Part shown: positions 47,902-60,153 of the stretch, one piece after another
Layout: each line of letters begins with the position of its first letter
How positions within the stretch are numbered: the stretch's first letter is position 1
NCBI GenBank assembly: GCA_944989445.1
Contig: CALYLW010000016.1
Location: 2,274,505 to 2,338,504 of the forward strand
Direction: 5' to 3'
DNA length: 64,000 bases
DNA from: Ampullaceana balthica
Lineage: Eukaryota > Mollusca > Gastropoda > Lymnaeidae
The notes under the pieces: generated by a model
Database searches by the model: none
Told to the model about the DNA's origin: nothing
What the model saw: the letters and a program-made list of their open reading frames with translations, nothing else
Made by a program: the position numbers and the translations under genes

Positions 47902-48173
47902 TGAACTTCTAATGTCCATTTCCTCGGGGCTGGGGGCCCTAAATGAGTTTGTTTACTAAACTTTTAATAGTGTATTCCCCATTCAATTGTACACGATATT
48001 GAGAAATATATATATAAATATATTTATATATTTGTTATGAAATTGATTGAAATGAACAGATTTTCGAACTTCACATGTTAAACTGATGTTCAAGGTGACC
48101 CTTAATGTAATGCCTTTTTTTATCTTTTATGTATTCCTTTTGAGATCGTTGCAACGCTTGACGGGTCTGCTAG

Positions 48174-49952
48174 TATCATATAAATTTGAATTTACATGAA
48201 TACGATTTTCATGATCCAATACAATTATTTGAATGCTATCATTGGGAGGAGATCAGACTGATTTCATTGGATCAATATTGTAATTATTTGTATTGATTGA
48301 TTTGAGAGTGATAATTTTGCAAGTATGTGAGGGGCATTCATTAAATAGACATGAGAAATATTTCATTTGAGAGGAAAAAACAGTGATTTGATTGTATAGA
48401 GATTTTAATATTTATTTATTTTTGTGGATATTTATTAGAGCGATTTTAATGGATGGAGATGGGAATGGATGTATGTGATGGATATGAGGGTTTTATATGT
48501 TGGATACAACAGAAATACGATTGGTTGGCTTTTACAGTGATTTATGTGATAAAGTTAGGAATTATTTGATAGGCCAGATATTACAGTCATCTAAAGGGGT
48601 TTTTATGTTAGAGATATGATAACATGAACATGAGTGTTGAGTGTTGAATAGGAGTTTATGAAATCTGAAATAGAAACAACAACATGATTTGGTAACTAAT
48701 AATTTCAGAAGGCAGGTGAATGATATAAAAGTGGTATCCACCACAATCACTGGCCATGAGCTGTCACGTGGTACGTGCTAGAATCTCCTGTGACGTGACA
48801 TCAATTTTGCATAAATATGTCCATACACATTCGAAGAGAGCCGCCTTGTTAGACCCCCCCCCCACTGTGTCCATATATCTACGCCACTGAACCGTGTAGA
48901 TTCTCGTGGATTTAAATGTCAAGGGTCTACTTATCACAGCGGTCAGCTCCACGGTATTTACATGGAAGCATTCAGAACATTTCGGAATCCACATCCAGTT
49001 AAACAAAAATTCTGCTTTAATATAAAATGTTTGTCAATGTTATCGATTGTAAAATTATCATCAAATCACATATGTATACAACACTTGGATGTACATGTAC
49101 TGTGTATTGTGTGTACACGGCTGAACACACTTCCTTGTTCCACCATTAGGGTGTAACTTTACTTAGAAAATATGAAACATTTAACGTAAGCCGGTTATTT
49201 ATTGGGTAATACAATATTTAATAGCTACAGTCAATGTAGTCCTTAAGCTGCCTCATTGTTATAGTATAGAATAACTTATGTTAGCCTAGTCCTGAAGCCT
49301 TATTGTTATGCTATTCAAATAACCTCCCTTCGTATAGTCCTCAAGACATCCATATTATTTATTTTTTTATTATGAAAATAAGCTGTTAGTGCAGTTCTTA
49401 AACAGCCCCACTTAATGGAAGACAACAGAGCTAATAAAACAGTCTTTGGAATCATGAAGGCATATAGTTGCATACGTGTAGAAATATGTGTTTATAAATA
49501 AGACATCTCATACAGTGACCAATGCAGTGGTCAATCGGACAGGTGTCCATTAGGCCGAGCAGATGACATTATCTGAAATCGCTGATGACCTTAGACTTGA
49601 TCTAAATTCACAGATGGCATTTGACCTGTCATCACGACAGAGATAGACTAAGAATTGACCTGATGTTTTGACCTGATTTCTGACCAGCTGTTTGACCTGA
49701 TGTTGTAGATATGACCTCGTCAAGAAGACATTCATTTCAAAACTATAACATTACAACTTGTGGCCTGGAAAATGGGGGGGGGGTGGAGTTAGAACTGAAT
49801 AGAAAATGATGACGATGGGATTTTACAATTTACGCTGATAATATGATCATGAAAGTAAACGATTAATGTTTGGTGATGGTGAGGTTGGTGGGGGGGAGGG
49901 TTGTCGGCCATTTGTGGGGAAACTCTCCTGTTTGCAAACAATTTGTAAACTG
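48174..49952. other. Non-coding, nothing recognised
   Basis: No supportable gene in 1.8 kb. Confidence 0.5.
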
Positions 49953-50160
49953 TCAAACTACGGCCATCAAACTACGGCCATCAAACTACGGCCATCAAAC
50001 TACGGCCATCAAACTACGGCCATCAAACTACGGCCATCAAACTACGGCCATCAAACTACGGCCATCAAACTACGGCCATCAAACTACGGCCATCAAACTA
50101 CGGCCATCAAACTACGGCCATCAAACTACGGCCATCAAACTACGGCCATCAAACTACTGC
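49953..50160. repeat. 14 bp minisatellite, ~15 units
   Basis: Unit TCAAACTACGGCCA, almost invariant; the last unit has ACTACTGCCA. Confidence 0.95.
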
Positions 50161-50496
50161 CATATGTTCGCATTGACGTCAACTATTCGCAGGCTGATTT
50201 TCACGTCTGCTCATCAATACCGGAGATAAAATCCTACATTTAATATCAGAAATGACGCCTATTTTCAGTACTAGATTGAATACACAAGAATACTAGACTT
50301 CAGCATAAAATTGTATGACATTTTCATTGACTAGTTGTCTGATCACCCTCGAAAACACAAACACACTTAAATTTGTTTCTTTTAACATTTTAATAAATGC
50401 TACTTTTCATTATAACCTTTAGACCGAATCAGATACCTAAACTCAAAAGTTTTTATTTTTAAATGGATTGGACAAATCTCTCAAATTAACTACTTT
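50161..50496. other. Non-coding, nothing recognised
   Basis: No gene recognised. Confidence 0.5.
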
Positions 50497-50948
50497 TTGT
50501 CTCTTACATCTGTTATATGTACTAGACATTGCCTCTTACATCTGTTATATGTACTAGACATTGTCTCTTACATCTGTTATATGTACTAGACATTGTCTCT
50601 TACATCTGTTATATGTACTAGACATTGTCTCTTACATCTGTTATATGTACTAGACATTGTCTCTTACATCTGTTATATGTACTAGACATTCTCTCTTACA
50701 TATGTTATATGTACTAGACATTGTCTCTTACATCTGTTATATGTACTAGACATTGTCTCTTACATCTGTTATATGTACTAGACATTGTCTCTTACATCTG
50801 TTGTATGTACTAGACATTGTCGCTTACATCTGTTATATGTACTAGACATTGTCTCTTACATCTGTTATATGTACTAGACATTGTCTCTTACATCTGTTGT
50901 ATGTACTAGACATTGTCTCTTACATCTGTTATATGTACTAGAAATTGT
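50497..50948. repeat. 32 bp minisatellite, ~14 units
   Basis: Unit GTCTCTTACATCTGTTATAT plus GTACTAGACATT, with few substitutions. Confidence 0.95.
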
Positions 50949-52295
50949 CTCTCCGATGAAACTAATATGTATTTTATCTGTTTTTGAACTCTGCTTTACC
51001 TCTTTCATTTTTGTGATAAAATCCGCTTTACATCTATTCGTTAAGTCAGAAATAACCCTTTGAAAATTAAAAAAAATATATATATTTCTCCCTTTTAAAT
51101 CGATCGTTTCCATTAGAGTATCAAATTATTCTTCAAATCAAGTCTACATTCCACCCCCACCCCCACCGCCCAAACCGCACACATAGCTGACCACCGTCCG
51201 AGAAGGATGCATTCATTTCATTTATTCCAAGTCGCAGCTCGGATTGGAGGAGAGCAGAGCTTCAAAGAAGATTTCAAATTTCTGAAAGGCGCATATCTCG
51301 TTACAAAAGATGGAACCCGAGTTGAAATCTGAATGTCTTTGATAGGATGCTGGATAACGGAAAGCGGATTGCTACAGAAACCTGGGAGTAAACCTTTTGT
51401 GTGGGTGGGGGGAGGGGGCTAGATGGTGGGAGAGATGGAAAAGGTGGGGGGGGGGCTGTTGATTAAGGAGCTCATTTCGATTTCGCTTTACATGCATGGC
51501 GAGACGGCAGGGGCAGTAATCGTGTTTTGGAAAATGAGAAACGGATGTGAATAATGAAAGTGTGGTATGAAATAAAACCAATTTAATTTAGAGGAGATTT
51601 CATGCTAAGTTTCACGTTGTTTCAAAGTTTGCCCGTGAGATTAAGTTCTGAGATCAGACGATTGTTCTGAAATTCCCAAAAACAAAGCACTCAAAATGTT
51701 AATACTTTTAAACCACAAATTTTGTTTCCTAGAGTGTCTTTAAAATATTTTTGTCATCGATTTGTGTCTGTGTTTACACGTGTGGGGCATCTTAATGTAG
51801 GTTATTGAGAATTTAAATACGCCAGCAGACATTTTTAGATATCCTATTTGTACGAAATTTTTAAGATCAACTAATTTAGACTATTTTAAAAATAATTTCC
51901 CAGAGTATGTCAGAATTTAAACTATATAAAGGATAAATCCACGTAATTTCTGACATCCTAATGTGTCAAATGTCAGTTGCCGTTAAATGTAAAGAATTTA
52001 TCAGACAATGTCAGACATAGCAACAGGTAAATAACTTCACTGCTAATTTCAATTATCCAAGTATGTGAAGCAGTGAACAGATGTTCACCCGAGCTTGGCA
52101 GGCGACTTGAGATATCCCATGATGCAATGCGGCTCTGATAATTCTGTTATAAAATGTCCATCTGATCGTCCTAGATGATGGTCAAGTTGCTCAAGTTTGA
52201 CCGTTGCTTGGACGTGAAGAAAACGTGGGTCACTGTAGCTCCTATGTCCGTCAAGAGTTTGTGGTGTTTTTATGCAGAGCGTGCTACGCAAGTGT
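50949..52295. other. Non-coding, nothing recognised
   Basis: No supportable gene in 1.3 kb. Confidence 0.5.
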
Positions 52296-52396
52296 TATGG
52301 TTAGTGTTAGAGCTAAAGGTAGGATTAGTGGTAGGGTTTAGTGTTAGGATAAAGGTTAGGTGTCCAATTTGTGTTAAAATAAAGGTTAGGGTTATT
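52296..52396 (+). repeat. Degenerate GGTTAG-rich tract
   Basis: Many irregular hexamer-like phrases (GGTTAGTGTTAG, GGTAGGGTTTAG, AAAGGTTAGG, GGTTAGGGTTA). It could be a decayed interstitial telomere-type repeat or an unrelated G/T-rich repeat. Confidence 0.35.
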
Positions 52397-52554
52397 CATC
52401 GAAGAAAACATGAATCGGGGACTAAGTGGTTAAGTGTGTGATCCTACACCGATTCTTTCGGAAGCTTTCTTCGGTCGCTAACTGTTCTTATTATAAACGA
52501 AATATTTCAGTAAATTGCTTTTTTTATGGGCTGGATCCGATCATTTATGACCTC

Positions 52555-53018
52555 GTCATTGTCTCGAGGTGAGAGGGTCGAGCTACAGTCATTGTCTTGG
52601 GGTGAGAGGGTCGAGTTACAGTCGTTGTCTCGGGGTGAGAGGGTCGAGTTACAGTCATTGTCTCGGGGTGAGAGGGTCGAGTTACAGTCATTGTCTCGGG
52701 GTGAGAGGGTCGAGTTACAGTCATTGTCTCGGGGTGAGAGAGTCGAGTTACAGTCATTGTCTCGGGGTGAGAGAGTCGAGTTACAGTCATTGTCTTGGGG
52801 TGAGAGGGTCGAGTTACAGTCATTGTCTCGGGGTGAGAGGGTCGAGTTACAGTCATTGTCTCGGGGTGAGAGAGTCGAGTTACAGTCATTGACTCGGGTG
52901 AGAGAGTCGAGTTACAGTCATTGTCTCGGGATGAGAGGGTCGAGTTACAGTCATTGACTCGGGTGAGAGAGTCGAGTTACAGTCATTGTCTCGGGGTGAG
53001 AGGGTCGAGTTACAGTTG
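52555..53018. repeat. 33 bp minisatellite, ~14 units
   Basis: Unit GGGTGAGAGGGTCGAGTTAC plus AGTCATTGTCTCG; two units lack one G (CTCGGGTGAG), which breaks the frame. Confidence 0.95.
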
Positions 53019-53970
53019 TTTTAAACACTAAATAACATGGAGAGCTGTGCTTCTTGTATGCTAAGAAGTTGTAAGATAAAATTTGACATGCTCGAATTTA
53101 AAGACGTTCACAGATCCGATCAAATACTCGTGCACGCCAAGAAGCTGCCAGATAACGTCTCACATCCACGAGGTTCTTAACTCATTGGTTGTTTTTATAG
53201 CGCCTCGTGCAACATCATGAAATAAAACTTTGACATCAATGAGTCGTCGTCTGTCAAGAAATGAGATCATGTATCGATTTAGATTTGTCTTTAACCAGAC
53301 AGTTGTTTTGTTAACGTTACTGGGGTTCCCCGGTAAATCTCAAGTCCAGGTCTTATGATTACGTCCCATTGTGACGAACGAATGCATGACAACAGAAATA
53401 TTCCAATATTTGTTGAACAGTTTAGTGACCCGTGTGATATTAAATTATGAAATGGCGTTAAATTTTATCACATTTCTCGCTCACCAGCTGCAGTTAATTT
53501 TTTCCCAAAAACAAATTACTACTCTTTCCACACGCAGACACTTTAAGGAAACAGCTAAGGGCATAATAAAAGAAAATGAAAATTTAATTAAATAATGCAC
53601 ACAGAAGTGTCAGCTTTCTTTCATAACCTCGACAAGGCCTCGTGGGAGACGGCCACGCGAGGGGCAGGGTTTCAATAAAAGGTGAGACATTTATAGCTAC
53701 AAATGACGTCGGTTATTAAGGGGTGATAATGCTGAAACGAAAGGAAGGAGGAGGGGTAGAGAGGGGGTAGGAATCATAATCGTCCTGACATCATAACATG
53801 GAATGACATTAACAGATCTCCATGACAGGGTTTAATTACTCAGACGCAGCTACAGATGTGATAGTTTTTTTGTTAGGAGCACAGATAAGGTTTTCTAACG
53901 GCTGTTGTGGTAATGAAACTTGTAACAATATGATGTCAATCCGTGTTGAAATGAGACGTAATTGCTACGG
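53019..53970. other. Non-coding, nothing recognised
   Basis: A 74 codon open frame at 53371-53595 has no recognisable domain or repeat and is not called as a gene. Confidence 0.5.
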
Positions 53971-56900
53971 GTGACTGAGTAGTGCACTATAAATCACATG
54001 GACACGTGTCAATGATGTGTGACTGAGTAGTGCACTATAAATCACATGGACACGTATCAATGATGTGTGACTGAGTAGTGCACTATAAATCACATGGACA
54101 CGTATCAATGATGTGTGACTGAGTAGTGCACTATAAATCACATGGACACGTATCAATGATGTGTGACTGAGTAGTGCACTATAAATCACATGGACACGTA
54201 TCAATGATGTGTGACTGAGTAGTGCACTATAAATCACATGGACACGTATCAATGATGTGTGACTGAGTAGTGCACTATAAATCACATGGACACGTATCAA
54301 TGATGTGTGACTGAGTAGTGCACTATAAATCACATGGACACGTATCAATGATGTGTGACTGAGTAGTGCACTATAAATCACATGGACACGTATCAATGAT
54401 GTGTGACTGAGTAGTGCACTATAAATCACATGGACACGTATCAATGATGTGTGACTGAGTAGTGCACTATAAATCACATGGACACGTATCAATGATGTGT
54501 GACTGAGTAGTGCACTATAAATCACATGGACACGTATCAATGATGTGTGACTGAGTAGTGCACTATAAATCACATGGACACGTATCAATGATGTGTGACT
54601 GAGTAGTGCACTATAAATCACATGGACACGTATCAATGATGTGTGACTGAGTAGTGCACTATAAATCACATGGACACGTATCAATGATGTGTGACTGAGT
54701 AGTGCACTATAAATCACATGGACACGTATCAATGATGTGTGACTGAGTAGTGCACTATAAATCACATGGACACGTATCAATGATGTGTGACTGAGTAGTG
54801 CACTATAAATCACATGGACACGTATCAATGATGTGTGACTGAGTAGTGCACTATAAATCACATGGACACGTATCAATGATGTGTGACTGAGTAGTGCACT
54901 ATAAATCACATGGACACGTATCAATGATGTGTGACTGAGTAGTGCACTATAAATCACATGGACACGTATCAATGATGTGTGACTGAGTAGTGCACTATAA
55001 ATCACATGGACACGTATCAATGATGTGTGACTGAGTAGTGCACTATAAATCACATGGACACGTATCAATGATGTGTGACTGAGTAGTGCACTATAAATCA
55101 CATGGACACGTATCAATGATGTGTGACTGAGTAGTGCACTATAAATCACATGGACACGTATCAATGATGTGTGACTGAGTAGTGCACTATAAATCACATG
55201 GACACGTATCAATGATGTGTGACTGAGTAGTGCACTATAAATCACATGGACACGTATCAATGATGTGTGACTGAGTAGTGCACTATCACATGGACACGTA
55301 TCAATGATGTGTGACTGAGTAGTGCACTATAAATCACATGGACACGTATCAATGATGTGTGACTGAGTAGTGCACTATAAATCACATGGACACGTATCAA
55401 TGATGTGTGACTGAGTAGTGCACTATAAATCACATGGACACGTATCAATGATGTGTGACTGAGTAGTGCACTATAAATCACATGGACACGTATCAATGAT
55501 GTGTGACTGAGTAGTGCACTATAAATCACATGGACACGTATCAATGATGTGTGACTGAGTAGTGCACTATAAATCACATGGACACGTATCAATGATGTGT
55601 GACTGAGTAGTGCACTATAAATCACATGGACACGTATCAATGATGTGTGACTGAGTAGTGCACTATAAATCACATGGACACGTATCAATGATGTGTGACT
55701 GAGTAGTGCACTATAAATCACATGGACACGTATCAATGATGTGTGACTGAGTAGTGCACTATAAATCACATGGACACGTATCAATGATGTGTGACTGAGT
55801 AGTGCACTATAAATCACATGGACACGTATCAATGATGTGTGACTGAGTAGTGCACTATAAATCACATGGACACGATCAATGATGTGTGACTGAGTAGTGC
55901 ACTATAAATCACATGGACACGTATCAATGATGTGTGACTGAGTAGTGCACTATAAATCACATGGACACGTATCAATGATGTGTGACTGAGTAGTGCACTA
56001 TAAATCACATGGACACGTATCAATGATGTGTGACTGAGTAGTGCACTATAAATCACATGGACACGTATCAATGATGTGTGACTGAGTAGTGCACTATAAA
56101 TCACATGGACACGTATCAATGATGTGTGACTGAGTAGTGCACTATAAATCACATGGACACGTATCAATGATGTGTGACTGAGTAGTGCACTATAAATCAC
56201 ATGGACACGTATCAATGATGTGTGACTGAGTAGTGCACTATAAATCACATGGACACGTATCAATGATGTGTGACTGAGTAGTGCACTATAAATCACATGG
56301 ACACGTATCAATGATGTGTGACTGAGTAGTGCACTATAAATCACATGGACACGTATCAATGATGTGTGACTGAGTAGTGCACTATTAATCACATTGACAC
56401 GTATCAATGATGTGTGACTGAGTAGTGCACTATAAATCACATGGACACGTATCAATGATGTGTGACTGAGTAGTGCACTATAAATCACATGGACACGTAT
56501 CAATGATGTGTGACTGAGTAGTGCACTATAAATCACATGGACACGTATCAATGATGTGTGACTGAGTAGTGCACTATAAATCACATGGACACGTATCAAT
56601 GATGTGTGACTGAGTAGTGCACTATTAATCACATGGACACGTATCAATGATGTGTGACTGAGTAGTGCACTATAAATCACATGGACACGTATCAATGATG
56701 TGTGACTGAGTAGTGCACTATAAATCACATGGACACGTATCAATGATGTGTGACTGAGTAGTGCACTATAAATCACATGGACACGTATCAATGATGTGTG
56801 ACTGAGTAGTGCACTATAAATCACATGGACACGTATCAATGATGTGTGACTGAGTAGTGCACTATAAATCACATGGACACGTATCAATGATGTGTGACTG

Positions 56901-57899
56901 AGTAGTGCACTATAAATCACATGGACACGTATCAATGATGTGTGACTGAGTAGTGCACTATAAATCACATGGACACGTATCAATGATGTGTGACTGAGTA
57001 GTGCACTATAAATCACATGGACACGTATCAATGATGTGTGACTGAGTAGTGCACTATAAATCACATGGACACGTATCAATGATGTGTGACTGAGTAGTGC
57101 ACTATAAATCACATGGACACGTATCAATGATGTGTGACTGAGTAGTGCACTATAAATCACATGGACACGTATCAATGATGTGTGACTGAGTAGTGCACTA
57201 TAAATCACATGGACACGTATCAATGATGTGTGACTGAGTAGTGCACTATAAATCACATGGACACGTATCAATGATGTGTGACTGAGTAGTGCACTATAAA
57301 TCACATGGACACGCATCAATGATGTGTGACTGAGTAGTGCACTATAAATCACATGGACACGTATCAATGATGTGTGACTGAGTAGTGCACTATAAATCAC
57401 ATGGACACGTATCAATGATGTGTGACTGAGTAGTGCACTATAAATCACATGGACACGCATCAATGATGTGTGACTGAGTAGTGCACTATAAATCACATGG
57501 ACACGTATCAATGATGTGTGACTGAGTAGTGCACTATAAATCACATGGACACGTATCAATGACGTGTGACTGAGTAGTGCACTATAAATCACATGGACAC
57601 GCATCAATGATGTGTGACTGAGTAGTGCACTATAAATCACATGGACACGCATCAATGATGTGTGACTGAGTAGTGCACTATAAATCACATGGACACGCAT
57701 CAATGATGTGTGACTGAGTAGTGCACTATAAATCACATGGACACGTATCAATGATGTGTGACTGAGTAGTGCACTATAAATCACATGGACACGCATCAAT
57801 GATGTGTGACTGAGTAGTGCACTATAAATCACATGGACACGTATCAATGATGTGTGACTGAGTAGTGCACTATAAATCACATGGACACGTATCAATGAT
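53971..57899. repeat. 48 bp satellite, ~82 units (3.9 kb)
   Basis: Unit TATCAATGATGTGTGACTGA, GTAGTGCACTATAAATCACA, TGGACACG. Extremely homogeneous; one unit near 55286 lacks 4 bases (AAAT) and one near 55874 lacks one base. Variant ACGCATC units cluster at the right end (57313-57793). The three long minus-strand open frames (431, 202, 677 codons) exist only because 48 is a multiple of 3. Confidence 0.97.
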
Positions 57900-58301
57900 G
57901 CTCGTCAAAACATCATTCATGCAAATATCTCTTACAACGACATGCACTTTTGTTAATACTAATAGTATCATGTGGTTCGTCATGTGTCTACCTTTAATTT
58001 CCATGAATTCACTCATGATTTACTGGGTAGTTCTGTCTTTTGTTTACATCTAGTTATCATCAGTGCTTAAACCAGGGCTTAACTTTATGGAGCGTAATGC
58101 CGACACTTTACTTCCCTAGTTCGGGTGTGGTAAGGGCTGAACTGTGATTACAAAGAATGACGAACTTTTTTTTTGAGGCCTTGTGCGACAAATTCAAACC
58201 AAAATCCACTTATTTATAGCAACGTGTCAAAACTCCAATGAAACCCTAAAATGGGGGTTTGGCTTAGCTGGTTTGATTAAGGAAGTAATATTTTAGTCGC
58301 T
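57900..58301. other. Non-coding, nothing recognised
   Basis: No supportable gene. Confidence 0.5.
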
Positions 58302-58745
58302 TGCCGTCAGATGAGGCTCTGCGTGCCGCCAGATGAGGCTCTGCGTGCCGCCAGATGAGGCTCTGTGTGCCGCCAGATGAGGCTCTGCGTGCCGCCAGAT
58401 GAGGCTCTGCGTGCCGCCAGATGAGGCTCTGCGTGCCGCCAGATGAGGCTCTGCGTGCCGCCAGATGAGGCTCTGCGTGCCGCCAGATGAGGCTCTGCGT
58501 GCCGCCAGATGAGGCTCTGCGTGCCGCCAGATGAGGCTCTGCGTGCCGCCAGATGAGGCTCTGCGTGCCGCCAGATGAGGCTCTGCGTGCCGCCAGATGA
58601 GGCTCTGCGTGCCGCCAGATGAGGCTCTGCGTGCCGCCAGATGAGGCTCTGCGTGCCGCCAGATGAGGCTCTGTGTGCCGCCAGATGAGGCTCTGTGTGC
58701 CGCCAGATGAGGCTCTGTGTGCCGCCAGATGAGGCTCTGCGTGCC
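58302..58745. repeat. 22 bp minisatellite, ~20 units
   Basis: Unit TGCCGCCAGATGAGGCTCTG plus CG or TG. No stops in any minus frame, giving three overlapping spurious frames. Confidence 0.95.
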
Positions 58746-58962
58746 AACTGTGGCATGCCTGCCAGAGGTTCGACATCGCCGTTTCTGAAGCTGTCTATTT
58801 AATAGCTTTATATTCGATTTCATCACTATCTATGTTATTTATTTCATTAATTTTTTGGTTGGACGTTTACTTTATGTCCAATACAAATGGTTTATATGCG
58901 TGCCTGCGTGTCTTAAAACTTATTCCATTACACGTTGCTGTCCAGCTGTCTGGTATGATGGG

Positions 58963-59184
58963 GCGTTAACACAACAAACACATTCACATGACATATAGTT
59001 TTATCAAACTGTCACAACAAACACATTCACTTGACAGATAGTTTTATCAAACTGTCACAACAAACACATTCACGTGGCAGATAGTTTTATCAAACGGTCA
59101 CAACAAACACATTCACGTGACAGATAGTTTTATCAAACTGTCACAACAAACACATTCAAGTGACAGATAGTTTTATCAAACTGT
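58963..59184. repeat. 43 bp minisatellite, ~5 units
   Basis: Unit CACAACAAACACATTCACGT plus GACAGATAGTTTTATCAAAC and TGT. Confidence 0.93.
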
Positions 59185-60034
59185 TAGTAGAATCACTGCT
59201 CTCAGAAACAGACGGGCAACGAATGAAACACTTATCGCGATATGAAACGAAAAGTTTAAAACAGAGTGAAAACTTTTAAATCTGACGTCAGCGGTCACGG
59301 GTTTGCTGATATTGATGTTAACGTTACGAAAAGCAAAGTAAACTTCATGATAAGTTCAGGCTTATGATTTCATAAAAATGGTGGTATACAAATGTTTGCA
59401 TACACCCCTGCTCTCGAAACTGTACTAATTAAAATACAGTATTATACTAGTGTAATATTTATATGTATACTGTCTTTGAACTTTCATCCATATTCTTTAC
59501 ACCACACAATGACAATTTGACGCCAAAACTATGCGTTTTTATATCAATCGAGAATAGGACGTTTAGTTTCTAAATATATTTATATATTTAATTTTTTTTA
59601 CTAATGGTAGTAATAATATAAAAATAACAAAAGAGTTCAACATCAAATTAATGTGCTTGTTTAAATTATTACCGATGTTTCTTTTCTAAAGTTATTTTTA
59701 TTCTGATAATAATTGTAACTAAGGACCAACTCTTTGTGTAAGGAATGTATGTTTGTAAATGAAACACCAAATTTCCAATAGATATAATTTAAAAATGTAC
59801 CAATTTAGTTTTAGTGCAAAGCTAATTTGTTTTATGAAGATTGCGGTCATACCAACAAAGATTTATTTCATGTCAATCATACAGAATCGATGGGACAGTT
59901 TTCGTTAAATTGTTAATGCTGTCCACCAACAGACCGATGCATTGACCGATGCGCTGACCGTTGCATTAATATACCATGATCTGAAATGGCCTTGGCCGCG
60001 GTATACTGACAACGGATGGCTGCCATGGATAATG
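59185..60034. other. 5' flank of the receptor gene
   Basis: AT-rich, no repeat or gene recognised. It presumably holds the promoter region or an upstream intron of the receptor gene starting at 60154. Confidence 0.4.
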
Positions 60035-60041
60035 TATAAAA
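60035..60041 (+). promoter_or_regulatory. Possible TATA box
   Basis: TATAAAA lies 113-119 bp before the receptor start codon. If used, transcription would start about 30 bp further on, leaving a 5' leader of roughly 90 nt. There is no other support, and an upstream non-coding exon is equally possible. Confidence 0.2.
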
Positions 60042-60153
60042 CTTTTGTTTACATAAAATTAACGTCATTCCCGATACGTCCACTGACAAACACAGGACAC
60101 TCATCAGCCCCCAGATAAGCATCCCATGAGACAACGGGGCCCCCTCCTGGAAT

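Larger units (their letters stand above)
46515..48173 (+). mobile_element. Complete Helitron-like element, family B, non-autonomous (1659 bp)
   Basis: The 5' tip is TCTATATATATAAAAATC after an A (46514). The 3' end GACGGGTCTGCTAG (CTAG at 48170-48173) is followed by T, and the palindrome CGTTGCAACG sits about 13 nt before CTAG. A TC start, CTAG end and A/T flanks fit a Helitron. A long TATG/TG/CGTG microsatellite (46536-46862) sits just inside the 5' end. The rest is seven diverged 145-190 bp subunits, each opened by a GC-rich box like GGGCCNGGGGGCCC. No Rep or helicase frame, so it is non-autonomous. Confidence 0.75.

Noticed and set aside
49953..50160. CRISPR-like array of short repeats
   Set aside because: Units are directly abutted with no unique spacers, and the DNA is eukaryotic; the same applies to the other minisatellites.
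53371..53595. 74 codon open frame
   Set aside because: No recognisable domain, no start context and a length expected by chance in AT-rich DNA.
53965..57895. 431, 202 and 677 codon minus-strand open frames
   Set aside because: Products of a 48 bp tandem repeat; breaks occur only where single units lost 4 or 1 bases.
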